Assembly: GCA_030144965.1 (NCBI GenBank)
Contig: JAMPUU010000026.1
Span: 124,001 to 188,000, forward strand
DNA from: Nitrospira sp. BO4
GTDB taxonomy: Bacteria > Nitrospirota > Nitrospiria > Nitrospirales > Nitrospiraceae
Direction: 5' to 3'
DNA: 64,000 bases
Position 1 is the stretch's first letter. The number at the start of each line of letters is the position of its first letter. The notes below the pieces were generated by a model, which was not told the origin of the DNA, made no database searches, and saw nothing but the letters and a program-made list of their open reading frames with translations. A program made the position numbers and the translations under genes. This document shows positions 7,710 through 16,331 of the stretch, piece after piece.

Positions 7710-9428
7710 TTATGTGAACAGGCCTGGCGGAGTCGTTTTCCTCTTGCAGGATACGGCCTTGTCGATAGCGTGGCACAGCGCATCTCCCGCACTCTCTTTG
7801 GTCAGATAGGCAGCCGCGCCCGCCGCTTTCATTCTTGGGCCCGTATCCGGTGATGATAGGACCGATAAGCCGATAATCACAATATGTGGTTGATGTGCTT
7901 TGATGCGCTTTGTCGCTTCGATGCCGTCCATCTTCGGCATGTTAATATCCATCACGACCACATCGGGGTGGAGTTCCTGAGCGAGTTCTACAGCTGCGAG
8001 TCCATCGCCCGCTTCGCCCACCACTTCCAAATGCTTATAGGCAGACACAATGCTTCGCAGGCCTTCCCGCATGAGGGGCTGATCGTCCACGAGAAGAAGG
8101 CGAATCGGCGCGTGCGTTTCTGATGCTGAGGACTGACTCCCGAGGATGCGGCGATCAGAAAAAGAGTTGCTAGGTGGCGGCTGATGATCGATCGTCTTCT
8201 CTATCGTCTCGCTTTTCATACCCGCGACTTCAGTTCGCATTGTGACGGGCAAAGTGAGCGTCGCGGTGGTGCCCTCCCCCGGCTCTGATTGAAGATCGAA
8301 ACTGCCACCCATCGCCTTCATTCGTTCCCGGATGCTGAACAGCCCAAACTTCGAGGACAGCGGGGAGGGACTTTCGGAGAGAGCAGCTGCAGACAGATCA
8401 AACCCGTTGTCATCGTGCACGGCCAGGCGCAGCAATCCACCTTCGTACGTCATCTGAACAGTGGCCCGCTTCACCATGCCATGTTTTGCGACGTTGATCA
8501 GTAACTCCCGGACTGATTGGAACAAGAGTACGGCGCGATCTTGAGTCAGTGGCAGGTCGCCTCCATACTTCACGTCGAGGGTAACAGTCAACTCGTGTCG
8601 CTTCATATTGTCGATCAACCACGTGAGACCGGCGGGCAATCCTCGCTCCTGTAGTACCGGTGGACTTAACTCGGCCATCAAGGTTCGGCAGTACGTCAGG
8701 GCCATCCCCAAGGTTTCCTCTGTTTGGTTGACCAGGGCTTCGCTATTGGACGGGAGGCCGGTCCGTCTTGCTTGCGTGAGCGTCATCCGGCAGAGGACCA
8801 GCAGTTGCGCTAGATAATCATGTAACTCGGTCGCTAATCGCTTGCGTTCACGCTGTTCCGCGAGGTTCAGCTCCGTCGCCAGCAGGCGAAGGCGATTCTC
8901 CGATTGCCCCAGGGCTTTCGTGCGTTCGGACACACGTTGTTCCAGCTCATCGTTCAGCTTGACCGAGACCTCCGTGCGTTCATGCTGGCGTACGGATGAG
9001 AGCAATAACTCCTGATTCATCGCCGTGGCCTGCTGATGAAATAGCGTCGTCTCGGTGACTTGCATCATGACGCCCACCGGTCGTTCATGGGTATCCAGCA
9101 CGGGCCACATTGCATACGACCAATAGACCGGATGGGGTTCTGTCTGCTCTGACTCGGTGTGCGTTTCAGATGTTCCCGTGCGGTAGACGCGATCCAAGAC
9201 AGTAAGACAGTGGTCCCCTTCCTGAATACTTTCGCTGAAAGGCCTTCCCAAAAGAGCATCCCGGTCCTTTCCAACCAAAAGGCAGAAGGCAGCGTTGCCA
9301 TAGTGGACGATGTGTTGGGCGCCCTTGAGTTCGGCCATGGGCACCGGGGAACGCTCCATGAGGGAGTGGCGAAGTTCCGGTGGAAGAACGACCCGCGAAG
9401 AATCTTTCTGGGGCTCCGGCTCTGTCAT
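7710..9428 (-). CDS. Hybrid sensor histidine kinase: PAS, HisKA_3, HATPase, receiver
   Basis: A 572-residue cytoplasmic sensor with no membrane segment. Order: PAS domain (about 25-140), coiled linker, HisKA_3 dimerisation domain with the phospho-His in RLATELHDYLAQLLV, NarX/DegS-type ATPase (N box RELLINVAKHG, G motifs near FGLFSIRERMKAMGGSF), then a C-terminal receiver (IRLLLVDDQPLMREG; Asp in VVMDINMPKMDG; Lys in AYLTKES). There is no DNA-binding output, so phosphate probably passes to a lone receiver such as 1927-2346 (inference). Its ATG overlaps the stop of the KaiC-like gene (ATGA), giving translational coupling and pointing to a KaiC-linked signalling unit. Confidence 0.92.
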   Translation of the reverse strand: MTEPEPQKDSSRVVLPPELRHSLMERSPVPMAELKGAQHIVHYGNAAFCLLVGKDRDALLGRPFSESIQEGDHCLTVLDRVYRTGTSETHTESEQTEPHPVYWSYAMWPVLDTHERPVGVMMQVTETTLFHQQATAMNQELLLSSVRQHERTEVSVKLNDELEQRVSERTKALGQSENRLRLLATELNLAEQRERKRLATELHDYLAQLLVLCRMTLTQARRTGLPSNSEALVNQTEETLGMALTYCRTLMAELSPPVLQERGLPAGLTWLIDNMKRHELTVTLDVKYGGDLPLTQDRAVLLFQSVRELLINVAKHGMVKRATVQMTYEGGLLRLAVHDDNGFDLSAAALSESPSPLSSKFGLFSIRERMKAMGGSFDLQSEPGEGTTATLTLPVTMRTEVAGMKSETIEKTIDHQPPPSNSFSDRRILGSQSSASETHAPIRLLLVDDQPLMREGLRSIVSAYKHLEVVGEAGDGLAAVELAQELHPDVVVMDINMPKMDGIEATKRIKAHQPHIVIIGLSVLSSPDTGPRMKAAGAAAYLTKESAGDALCHAIDKAVSCKRKTTPPGLFT

Positions 9429-10963
9429 GGCTCTTTCGATTGGCTCCCGGCTCTCCAATACGCCGGAATGCCAGTGATCAGCGCACGATATTCGTTGAGG
9501 CGTGTATCGGTCAATCTGATCCCCTTCCCGGTAATCTCAAATTCACGGATATCTTTGCCGTGCTGGCTATCACGCATTTTGACGACAGCCAGGATGCGGC
9601 GGAGCACGCCGTCAATATCGACGTACCGCAGCCGGATAATGTCATCGGCCAGGAAGGATACCATGTAATGACTGAAGCGAAATTCGGTGAAGCTCTCGTC
9701 CAATTCGACCGTGTTGAAGACGGTCACCCCGGCCCCCGTCACGGTGGCCATCATCCGGTACAGTGATTCGCGGAAGTCGGTGCGGAACCCGGGCGCGAGC
9801 GCCATCTCGAAGCCGACCAGAGAATCGATGACCAGCCGTTTGGCATCGAGTTCTTTGACCGCATCGAGGATCGCTTGAAGACTTTCATCCACCGAAAGGT
9901 CCAACGGGCGCAGGTAGAGGATTTTGAGCGTCCCATCTCGCTCGGCCTTGGCCAAGTCGTGCCCCAGGTTCTTCGCCCGGCGCTTCACGTCCTCCGGGCG
10001 TTCCTCAAACACCGCCATAATGGCCGTCTCACCTTGCCGCAGCCCTTCAGCAATGAACTGGACCGCCATCACCGATTTGCCTGTCCCGGACGCTCCCGCT
10101 ACCAGGACACTGTCCCCGGTTGGGATGCCGCCGCCCATCATCTGGTCCAGCGCCGGAATGCCGGTGGATAGGCGGGGACGTTTTTCCGGTCGGGGTTTTC
10201 GTTCCGCCAACCCCAGCGTGCGCGAGAAGGTTTGCACCCCATCCTCGGTGATACGGAACGTGTGGAGCCCCGGCACGGACGCCTGGCCGCGCAGCTTGAT
10301 GACTTGCATCTTCCGCACGACCGAATTGCGTTCCGTCACTTGCGAGAGCCAGAGTAGGCCGTCGGCGACGGTGAAGATCGGATTCTCCTGGACTTCATTC
10401 TCAACATATTCGCCGAGCAGAAACGTCGTGGCCTGCCAACTGGTCAGGTGGAGGGCCAACTGCTGGACGAAAAACTGCACGTCCATCTCGGTCACGTCAG
10501 TTTGTTTCCGCAACGCGGTGCGAAACGAATCGACCACGACGAAGCTGGGATTGGCCGCCTCCACTTCGCGCACGATCGCCTGCAGCACCGTGGGCAAATT
10601 CTGTTCGAGGACGACGTGGCTCAAGTTGATAAAGCTGATCGCGCCGCTCAATTTGGTCTGATCGAAGAACGTGAATTGCTGCTGGTAGCGCAGCATCTTG
10701 ATAGCCGACTCGCCGAGGATCGTGAAATAGAGCGCAGGACGTTTCGGCGTGGCATTGGCGAACACGAACTGATGCGCAAAGGTGGTCTTGCCGCAGCCGG
10801 GCCCGCCGGCGACGATGTTGAACGAAAACTCCGGGAGGCCGCCCCCCAGGATCGCGTCGAGCCCGGGAATGCCGGTGGGTAACTTACGGATGATCACCTT
10901 CCCCCGTTTGTCGAGGGGTTTCCCCGGCCGTTCGTGTCCCGTCGGTTTGACTGGTTTTCTCAT
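9425..10963 (-). CDS. KaiC-like double RecA-fold ATPase
   Basis: A 512-residue protein with two KaiC/RadA-type domains (about 20-255 and 265-500). Each opens with a GLDxxLGGGxP-type motif (PGLDAILGGGLP; PALDQMMGGGIP) and a Walker A (GGPGCGKTTF; GASGTGKSVM). Catalytic Glu residues follow beta-strand 2 (ILGESA; VFEERPED). In cyanobacteria KaiC is the clock ATPase/autokinase; here no kaiA or kaiB is seen, and the downstream overlapping hybrid kinase suggests a signalling role instead. GAGAGG precedes the ATG and the spacing to the upstream gene is 15 bases, consistent with one operon. Confidence 0.93.
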   Translation of the reverse strand: MRKPVKPTGHERPGKPLDKRGKVIIRKLPTGIPGLDAILGGGLPEFSFNIVAGGPGCGKTTFAHQFVFANATPKRPALYFTILGESAIKMLRYQQQFTFFDQTKLSGAISFINLSHVVLEQNLPTVLQAIVREVEAANPSFVVVDSFRTALRKQTDVTEMDVQFFVQQLALHLTSWQATTFLLGEYVENEVQENPIFTVADGLLWLSQVTERNSVVRKMQVIKLRGQASVPGLHTFRITEDGVQTFSRTLGLAERKPRPEKRPRLSTGIPALDQMMGGGIPTGDSVLVAGASGTGKSVMAVQFIAEGLRQGETAIMAVFEERPEDVKRRAKNLGHDLAKAERDGTLKILYLRPLDLSVDESLQAILDAVKELDAKRLVIDSLVGFEMALAPGFRTDFRESLYRMMATVTGAGVTVFNTVELDESFTEFRFSHYMVSFLADDIIRLRYVDIDGVLRRILAVVKMRDSQHGKDIREFEITGKGIRLTDTRLNEYRALITGIPAYWRAGSQSKEP

Positions 10964-10978
10964 GGATTGTCCTCTCGT

Positions 10979-11407
10979 TTACCCCTGCCTGTCGTCGAAT
11001 GCCACATCCGGCCATGCGTCCAGGAGCAGGCGCATCGTCAGCCCTTCGCCGATGAACGTCACCAAAAGCCCGAGTAACTGAGTGACCAGCAGGACCTCTC
11101 CTTCGCGGATCTCGTGCGGCGACAATTGTGCCTGCGTGTCGTCCCAGCCCTTCAAGGATCCATCGGCTGCGATGTGGATGGCCTTCAACCAGCGCAGTTC
11201 GCCGCTGGCCAGCGCCAGCGCACGGGACAAGAGCGACCGAAAACCAGCCACTCCGGCCAGGCGTGAGAGAGGCTGGCGTAGCTTTTCGCAGACGCAAAAG
11301 GCCGGTGATGTGTGGTCGCCAACGCTGGCAGCTGTGGCCGTACCCGTCTCAAACTCAATGAGTCGATGGGCAAACTGTTTTACATTCGTAGAAATGTCGT
11401 CTCGCAT
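10979..11407 (-). CDS. Hypothetical first gene of the KaiC-like operon
   Basis: A 142-residue protein starting MRDDISTNVKQFAHRLIEFE. The middle is alpha-helical and a hydrophobic stretch near the C-terminus (GEVLLVTQLLGLLVTFIGEG) could be one membrane segment or a buried helix. No family is recognised by name, but its position directly before the KaiC-like ATPase and hybrid kinase suggests a regulator or partner of one of them. An inverted repeat lies a few bases upstream of the start. Confidence 0.7.
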   Translation of the reverse strand: MRDDISTNVKQFAHRLIEFETGTATAASVGDHTSPAFCVCEKLRQPLSRLAGVAGFRSLLSRALALASGELRWLKAIHIAADGSLKGWDDTQAQLSPHEIREGEVLLVTQLLGLLVTFIGEGLTMRLLLDAWPDVAFDDRQG

Positions 11408-11410
11408 GCG

Positions 11411-11443
11411 CTAACCCGCGATGATTCTTCGCGAGTGGGTTAG
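11411..11443. promoter_or_regulatory. Inverted repeat before the KaiC-like operon
   Basis: Arms CTAACCCGCGA (11411-11421) and TCGCGAGTGGGTTAG (11429-11443), with a 4-base bulge in one arm, lie 4 bases upstream of the first start codon. It may be an operator or a hairpin that hides the ribosome site. Confidence 0.35.
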
Positions 11444-11907
11444 TTGAGCGGACTGTTGCAACGTACTCCGCGTGTTCCACGCGGGTAATTTCTTGAAGAG
11501 AGAAAATCTTGTCATACGGGAATCTTTCGTCCTAGTTAGCAGCAGAGTGAGGAAGGGCAGTAGCATATAAAGAGGCGAGATTTGAAGCAACCTGGTAGAA
11601 GACCTAGGGTCTAACCACCGGGGGCACTATCACATCCAGCAATCGATCAACCTCGCAAAGCCAGCTTACGCCCTCGTGAACAACCGGTCAGAGGGAATGC
11701 CCCGATACCGTCCAGGGCCTTGTAGAAATGTTATAATCCTTGCTCACCTCCCTCGTTCATCATCGTCCTAAGCGTTTCCCTAGTATCAGGCCTATCGAGG
11801 TCATTAGGGTGGGCTCTTTTGAAAGAACGGTCCAACTTTTGGATTTAACCTGTACTACAAATACTCCCCCAAATGTCCGCCTTCTTTCAGTAGCCCTCTG
11901 TCATGTT
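11444..11907. other. Intergenic, no gene recognised
   Basis: Divergent region between the KaiC-like operon and the 11968 gene. It has several CCTAG-containing words (11532, 11604, 11779) but no supported gene. Confidence 0.4.
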
Positions 11908-11915
11908 TTCCTAGT
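11908..11915 (+). promoter_or_regulatory. TTCCTAGT motif upstream of 11968 gene
   Basis: Exact octamer on the coding strand, 52 bases before the start codon of the small exported protein. Confidence 0.35.
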
Positions 11916-11967
11916 GCCCGAGTCGATAGCCTCCTGAGAGAATGATTCAACACGAACGGAGGTACCT

Positions 11968-12246
11968 ATGAAAACCACATTACTATCGGTACTGGTGGTT
12001 GGACTGTTGGGCTCCGGCATAGGGATGGCCTACGCGGCCACTCCCATGGCTGAGAAAGAGGTCAGTCCCACAATTAAAGAGCGCCTGGCGAAAGACATGG
12101 TCAAGGGGACGTTGATGAAAATCGAAGGGGAGTATTATTCCATCAAAGATGACGACGGCAAAACGTACAGGGTCCATGTCGACAAGAACACCAAGTTGGA
12201 TAAAGTGGTGGTGGGAGACCTGGTCAGAGCCTATATCAGGAGATAG
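11968..12246 (+). CDS. Small exported protein with OB-like C-terminus
   Basis: A 92-residue protein: signal peptide (TLLSVLVVGLLGSGIGMAYA, cleavage after AYA), then a short domain MVKGTLMKIEGEYYSIKDDD followed by GKTYRVHVDKNTKL and VVVGDLVRAYI. This beta pattern resembles small periplasmic proteins with an OB-like barrel that bind ions or lipids; the name is uncertain. The ribosome site ACGGAGG before ATG is strong. It is preceded by the TTCCTAGT motif, so it may belong to the same stress group as the hemerythrin and DUF4142 genes. Confidence 0.75.
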   Translation: MKTTLLSVLVVGLLGSGIGMAYAATPMAEKEVSPTIKERLAKDMVKGTLMKIEGEYYSIKDDDGKTYRVHVDKNTKLDKVVVGDLVRAYIRR

Positions 12247-12360
12247 AACAGCACAAAATAGTACCGCTACTTTCTAGGAACAACGCTCTGTCTTGCACTA
12301 AATTCAGTGCAGCCTGCATGACCAAGAACTGGAGCGCCTCAAGTTCCGCGCTAAGATCTT

Positions 12361-12534
12361 TTAGCGCACGGCAACGGCCTGAGATCCTTGGGCAGACAGA
12401 CTCTTGTGGCGATTATTCGAAATGGTGCGATCAATAATGGCCCCGCAATTGAGGCATTTCCATGCATAAAACGCGAGAAAGAAATCTGAGAACCGTTCTA
12501 GCATCATCATCCCTTTGCACTTCGGACATTCCAT
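12361..12534 (-). CDS. Small zinc-ribbon protein MECPKC
   Basis: A 57-residue protein starting MECPKCKGMMMLERFSDFF, with a second metal pair in WKCLNCGAIID. The CPKC and CLNC pairs make a compact four-cysteine zinc ribbon. GGGAGGG sits 5 bases before the ATG. The aromatic FSDFFLAFYAWKC between the pairs is typical of a family of tiny zinc ribbons that I recognise only by pattern. A nucleic-acid or protein contact role is possible but unproven. Confidence 0.7.
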   Translation of the reverse strand: MECPKCKGMMMLERFSDFFLAFYAWKCLNCGAIIDRTISNNRHKSLSAQGSQAVAVR

Positions 12535-13256
12535 TGATCCCTCCCAGGTTGATTGCGTTCACAGCTGATGACAAACATAAGCAAGAGCTGCACCAAATCG
12601 TGCTATTCAATAGTGCACGTATTTACGCTATACGTAATATAACGTGGGTAGAAAGTGTCATACGCTTGACGGTGCGCAAGGGTTGAATCCGTCAATGTTT
12701 TGTCAGGGTGCGGGAGAGACACGCGGCGGAATCTTTGGTGGAAGGTGGTTTCCGGAACGATAGAGTGGTTAGTTCCGGCCCTTATCGACTTGCCCAGGAT
12801 TGGATCGGCACGGCGTGGATGGCGTTCTGTGGCGAACCCTCGATCACTTGATCGCTATAGGCGAGATTGATGTAGGTCTAGCGTTTCTTACCGAAATAGC
12901 GGACCACTTGCAGCCACGTCTGGTTGCGTGTCATCGCGGGCGGGGACGTCAGACACAAGAATGGAGAGTTGCCCTACGAACCAGACGGGCTACGTGCCGG
13001 GTAGCCATTCGCTTTTTGCACAAGGTGCGAGTATCATCTAAAAAGTTCTCACATTTGTCGCGTGGCCAAGCCAACAATTGCTTGAGCCGCTTTAGGGGCG
13101 AGATCGTGTGGGATCTTCCTGAATGTACTCGAAAGTTAAAAACGTATATTAAAGTGGCATCCTTAGTCATAGGAATTGGCGGGGCCTTGTTCGTGTCAAT
13201 CGCAATCGACAGCCATGTGCTTTGTAACAGTGATGACATGGAAAAGAGGTGACTGT
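12535..13256. other. Intergenic, nothing firm
   Basis: A long open plus-strand frame ends at 13252 with a hydrophobic stretch (VASLVIGIGGALFVSIAI), but its upstream part has no protein-like pattern and no start with a ribosome site was found. It may contain a very small membrane peptide. Confidence 0.3.
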
Positions 13257-13349
13257 ATGATGCCATGGATTATCGAGCCGTTCTTGGTGGGAGCCATTCT
13301 CGGACTAACGTACATAGTTATATCTAAATGGCGGAGTTGGAGGGAGTAA
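13257..13349 (+). CDS. Possible 30-residue membrane peptide
   Basis: Starts MMPWIIEPFLVGAILGLTYI and ends with a basic tail (SKWRSWRE), giving one membrane helix with positive-inside topology. AGAGGTG lies 5-8 bases before the first of two ATG codons. It is very short, so chance is possible. Confidence 0.35.
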   Translation: MMPWIIEPFLVGAILGLTYIVISKWRSWRE

Positions 13350-13982
13350 CTGGTAACAAAGGAATTCTCAGCAGAAGTGAATAGGTGCGAGAGTCTTATC
13401 GTAGCCTGGTAGCTCTCCCGATCCTTTCTGAAGAAATTGTCATTCCAGCAAATAGAGTGCGTCTCCTGCTAGGCCCGCGTTTCAACCCGAACTGTTCACC
13501 CCGTACCCATCTCATAATACCCGCTAATGCAAAGATCCATTGCCTTGTCTCCAGCCTGACACGCTCCAATATATTTCAGCGGGCGTCTTCCACTTTCCAC
13601 GGTTGTCTCAATCAACGTGTTGCGGTACTCGTGTATAAGGTCCTATACGTTTAGAAACTTGGGCCCAGCAAGCTCTGCCCCAAACAGAAGAAGATATAAT
13701 TGCAGACATGACAGCATCAGTGGCATTCATTCCAGTTGTCGGTGTAGGAGAAGCCGCGTAGAAGGGCCAAAACGGCTGACGGCCCGTGAACACAAATAGT
13801 CGTTTGGTAATGGGTACGTTAGCAAATGCTGGATTCGTTTCCGCAAGCAGCCCCCATTGTTCATTCGGAATAGAAAGTGTTGAAAAGTCCTACCTACACA
13901 CAAATATTGACGCCGAGCATGTAAGTATGTACATTTCCGTGCCCTATCCGTAGTATTTCGGCTAGAAACAGGAGAGATGACC
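13350..13982. other. Intergenic, no gene recognised
   Basis: No frame with both a ribosome site and a plausible sequence. A short plus-strand stretch ending LTAREHK near 13.79 kb recalls the start of a LuxR-type helix-turn-helix, but it is too short to call. Confidence 0.35.
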
Positions 13983-14198
13983 ATGAGTCACACAGGCAAA
14001 TGCCCTCACTGCAATCAGGTTCTACAAAAGGTCAGTTTTGAGCAGCTTCCTATCCACCAGGGCAATCAGAAGAAATGGATCGGCGCAAGCATGGTCTGTC
14101 CTTTCTGTGAGAAGATTTTGAACGTTTCGGTTGATGCAATTGCGTTAAGGAACGACATCGTGAATCAAGTTGTCGATCACTTGAAGAGAGAAAAGTAG
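13983..14198 (+). CDS. Small four-cysteine zinc-binding protein
   Basis: A 71-residue protein starting MSHTGKCPHCNQVLQKVSFE, with the second pair in MVCPFCEKILNVSVD. CPHC and CPFC flank a 30-residue loop, making a zinc ribbon; the C-terminal half is helical (IALRNDIVNQVVDHLKREK). The start is the second ATG, about 8 bases after AGGAGA; the ATG two codons earlier sits too close to that site. No partner gene is evident. Confidence 0.65.
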   Translation: MSHTGKCPHCNQVLQKVSFEQLPIHQGNQKKWIGASMVCPFCEKILNVSVDAIALRNDIVNQVVDHLKREK

Positions 14199-14218
14199 TA
14201 CTGCCCAAGACTGCGGTC

Positions 14219-14526
14219 TCAAACCGTTGCAACAGGGGGCCACAAGTTGCAACCTACTGTACTACTCATCCCCTCGCCAGCCACCCAACCAAACCGGCGC
14301 ACCCGTCCGCCCTCAGGGAAAGTGCTCCATATTGGGATTGCAACACCAGGATCAAAACCATACCGGATCATGCTGAGCATTTCCTCCATGCCAAAGGGCT
14401 TGCGAAGGGTGTGACGGGCTCCCAATAGCCTGGCAGTACTGAGCACACTCCGCTCACCGTCCATCCAGAAACGGCAATGACCTTGGCGTTCAGAAATTCA
14501 TGGGTGAGCTCGATGATCGTGACGAA
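14219..14526 (-). pseudogene. Response regulator receiver remnant
   Basis: The minus strand reads FVTIIELTHEFLNAKVIAVS in one frame, then after a one-base shift DGERSVLSTARLLGARHTLR and KPFGMEEMLSMIRYGF. This is the second half of a receiver (conserved S/T strand, Lys in the KPF motif). The first half with the phosphoacceptor Asp is missing. It is a frameshifted, truncated gene. Confidence 0.6.
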
Positions 14527-14542
14527 CTAGCCACTATGTGTT

Positions 14543-14550
14543 TTCCTAGT
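14543..14550 (+). promoter_or_regulatory. TTCCTAGT motif upstream of 14716 gene
   Basis: Exact octamer on the coding strand, about 165 bases before the next plausible start codon. Confidence 0.3.
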
Positions 14551-14715
14551 AGGATGCTCTCACCGCATAGAACTATTCTAAAGTAAGCAACCTGCGTTTA
14601 AGTCGTCGCAGGTCACGACGTGAGTTTGTGAAGGCTACTTGTTTCTGTCCAATCTGGGATGGATCAGATGGCTGTTCGGTGTCTAGACCAGTCTGACAAG
14701 AAAGGGGAGGATGTC

Positions 14716-15048
14716 ATGAGAGGAAAGAACCTAGTAACAGTTGGATTCTTGTCGATGCTGGCTGCAACCCTAATCTTGAGCCCTTTCGACAGCTTCGCTG
14801 CTGACCCACAGGGAAACAAGGGGAGCACAAAGGAGAATGCGGCGTCCAAGAGCAGGAAGGAAGCGGGAAGTCAGGAGAGAGTGGATGTCATGGAGCAAGT
14901 CCCGAAGAAAGGGGCGCAGCCCGACAGCATGACACCCGGAAAGGAGAAAAGAAAGGATGTCATCGAGGATGTCGGCTCCAACGGTGATGTCTATCCATCC
15001 ACCGGGGGGTCAACGAGAAAGGATGTCATCGATACGATCAGAAACTAG
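14716..15048 (+). CDS. Exported protein with three RxDVxxxx repeats
   Basis: A 110-residue protein: signal peptide (VTVGFLSMLAATLILSPFDS, likely cleavage after SFA), then a charged, Gly/Ser/Lys-rich disordered body. Three spaced copies of a short motif are visible: RVDVMEQV, RKDVIEDV and RKDVIDTI. They may be short interaction or metal-contact motifs. GGGGAGGATGTC before the ATG supports this start over one 19 codons upstream. No known family. Confidence 0.65.
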   Translation: MRGKNLVTVGFLSMLAATLILSPFDSFAADPQGNKGSTKENAASKSRKEAGSQERVDVMEQVPKKGAQPDSMTPGKEKRKDVIEDVGSNGDVYPSTGGSTRKDVIDTIRN

Positions 15049-15200
15049 CACCAGAGTCTAAGGTCTTGCTGCGACGCCTAAGTGCGTTCAGGTTCTGACA
15101 GGACCAGCTGGACAAAGTGTTGCTGCGGGTGACCTGGACAAGGCCTATGTGACCGGCTAAGGCCATACGACGACGTTGCAGCGTACGCATTGAGGCGACA

Positions 15201-15347
15201 ATCATAACCGAAAAGCAATGCGCCCATCCTCAGTGTAAATGTCCCGCTAAGGCGGGAAAAGAATTTTGCTCCGACGAATGCCGCACTGGCCGCACCGAGG
15301 GTAATGCGTGTGCCTGCAACCACCCGGGCTGTCGGACCGCCAAGTAA
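15201..15347 (+). CDS. Metallothionein-like protein (non-canonical start)
   Basis: A 48-residue frame reading EKQCAHPQCKCPAKAGKEFC, then SDECRTGRTEGNACACNHPG and CRTAK. Eight Cys and two His are placed as in bacterial SmtA/BmtA metallothioneins (CAHPxCxC ... FCSxxC ... CxCxHPGC), which bind Zn, Cd or Cu in the cytoplasm. No ATG, GTG or TTG lies between the upstream in-frame stop and the first Cys. The best-placed codon is ATC at 15201, six bases after TGAGG. Either an initiator ATG mutated to ATC, or a rare start is used. Without translation data the gene may be silent. Confidence 0.6.
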   Translation: MITEKQCAHPQCKCPAKAGKEFCSDECRTGRTEGNACACNHPGCRTAK

Positions 15348-15514
15348 AGCTGGTGGTTTGGTTCTCGGAACGAGGGCAGAGCAGCAGGTCAGGTTGTCCC
15401 AAAAGCACGGCTGGGTGATATTGAATTGCTTGGCGAAGCTGGGAATGGCGAGGAGGCGGTCTAGTATTAATCAGCTACGCAACAGAGACACCCTGAATTC
15501 TGCGAGGAGCAGCA

Positions 15515-15928
15515 ATGTTCGTCCTGTTGAAGTCCTACTTCAAAACACTCCCGGCCCTCCTCCTGCTCTTGACCCTCGGGTGCGTTACATCCATCCCCCC
15601 TGTCACTCCTGAACAGATCGCGAGAGCGGACTATGGCAAAGTCCCTGCTCGAACAATCTATCAGGAGGCCGTGAAGGATTATATGCAAGGTGTGCTGTTT
15701 GATCCGTACACCGCCTACTATCGATTCTTCGGAGAGCCACAGAAGGGGTACGTGCGCATCTCGGGGACGAAAAACCCTTCTCCGGTGTTTGGCTATCTTG
15801 TGCAGGTGGGCATCGATGCGAAGAATCTAAAGGGCAGCTACGTCGGCGAGCACCCGTATCGATTCCTTATCAAGAACGAAACCCTCTATCTGCTGAATTC
15901 GTCTGACAACGCCGAGGTCGTGCCGTAG
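15515..15928 (+). CDS. Hypothetical lipoprotein
   Basis: A 137-residue lipoprotein: signal with lipobox LTLGC (Cys 23), then a folded domain starting PPVTPEQIARADYGKVPA. Later segments TAYYRFFGEPQKGYVR and FGYLVQVGIDAKNLKGSYVG suggest a beta sheet of the kind seen in small envelope lipoproteins. GCGAGGAG before the ATG is a good ribosome site. Monocistronic. Function unknown. Confidence 0.75.
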   Translation: MFVLLKSYFKTLPALLLLLTLGCVTSIPPVTPEQIARADYGKVPARTIYQEAVKDYMQGVLFDPYTAYYRFFGEPQKGYVRISGTKNPSPVFGYLVQVGIDAKNLKGSYVGEHPYRFLIKNETLYLLNSSDNAEVVP

Positions 15929-16080
15929 AAACCGGCGAAGGCCTACCTCGCTTCCAGATTTACAATGGATCAATGAGTCTGAAGCTCAAGTCGTTCAATG
16001 CTGGGAAACCGCAGAAGAGGCTGTCGCGGCGAGATTAGCTAAACACAAAACAACATTGATTCACGCTGATGGAGTGAGAC

Positions 16081-16296
16081 ATGGAAACCTTATACAAAGG
16101 AAGAAAGATTTCCACTGCGGTGCGTCATATGGGAAGCAACTGGCTGCTCATCACGACTATCTGGCCAGCGGCATCGAACGAGACTGACGATCCGCAGGCG
16201 ATACAGACGATTGGCGTACCCAGCCAATCTGAAAAGGAAGCCCATGCCAAAGCGCTCGAAACTGGACAGCGATTGATTGATGCTAATTGTATTTAG
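16081..16296 (+). CDS. Small YKGR-family protein, copy 2
   Basis: A 71-residue protein starting METLYKGRKISTAVRHMG. The core W-LLITTIWPA and the tail QSEKEAHAKALETGQRLIDA match the 2985-3245 paralogue. GGAGTGAG precedes the ATG. It is followed by a broken copy of the EAVKIEAHGKSF gene, the same order as at 4.2-3.8 kb, so this two-gene unit was duplicated. Function unknown. Confidence 0.65.
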   Translation: METLYKGRKISTAVRHMGSNWLLITTIWPAASNETDDPQAIQTIGVPSQSEKEAHAKALETGQRLIDANCI

Positions 16297-16331
16297 CCGT
16301 TGCCCCTTCCATTTTGGTGGGGGGATACCTA

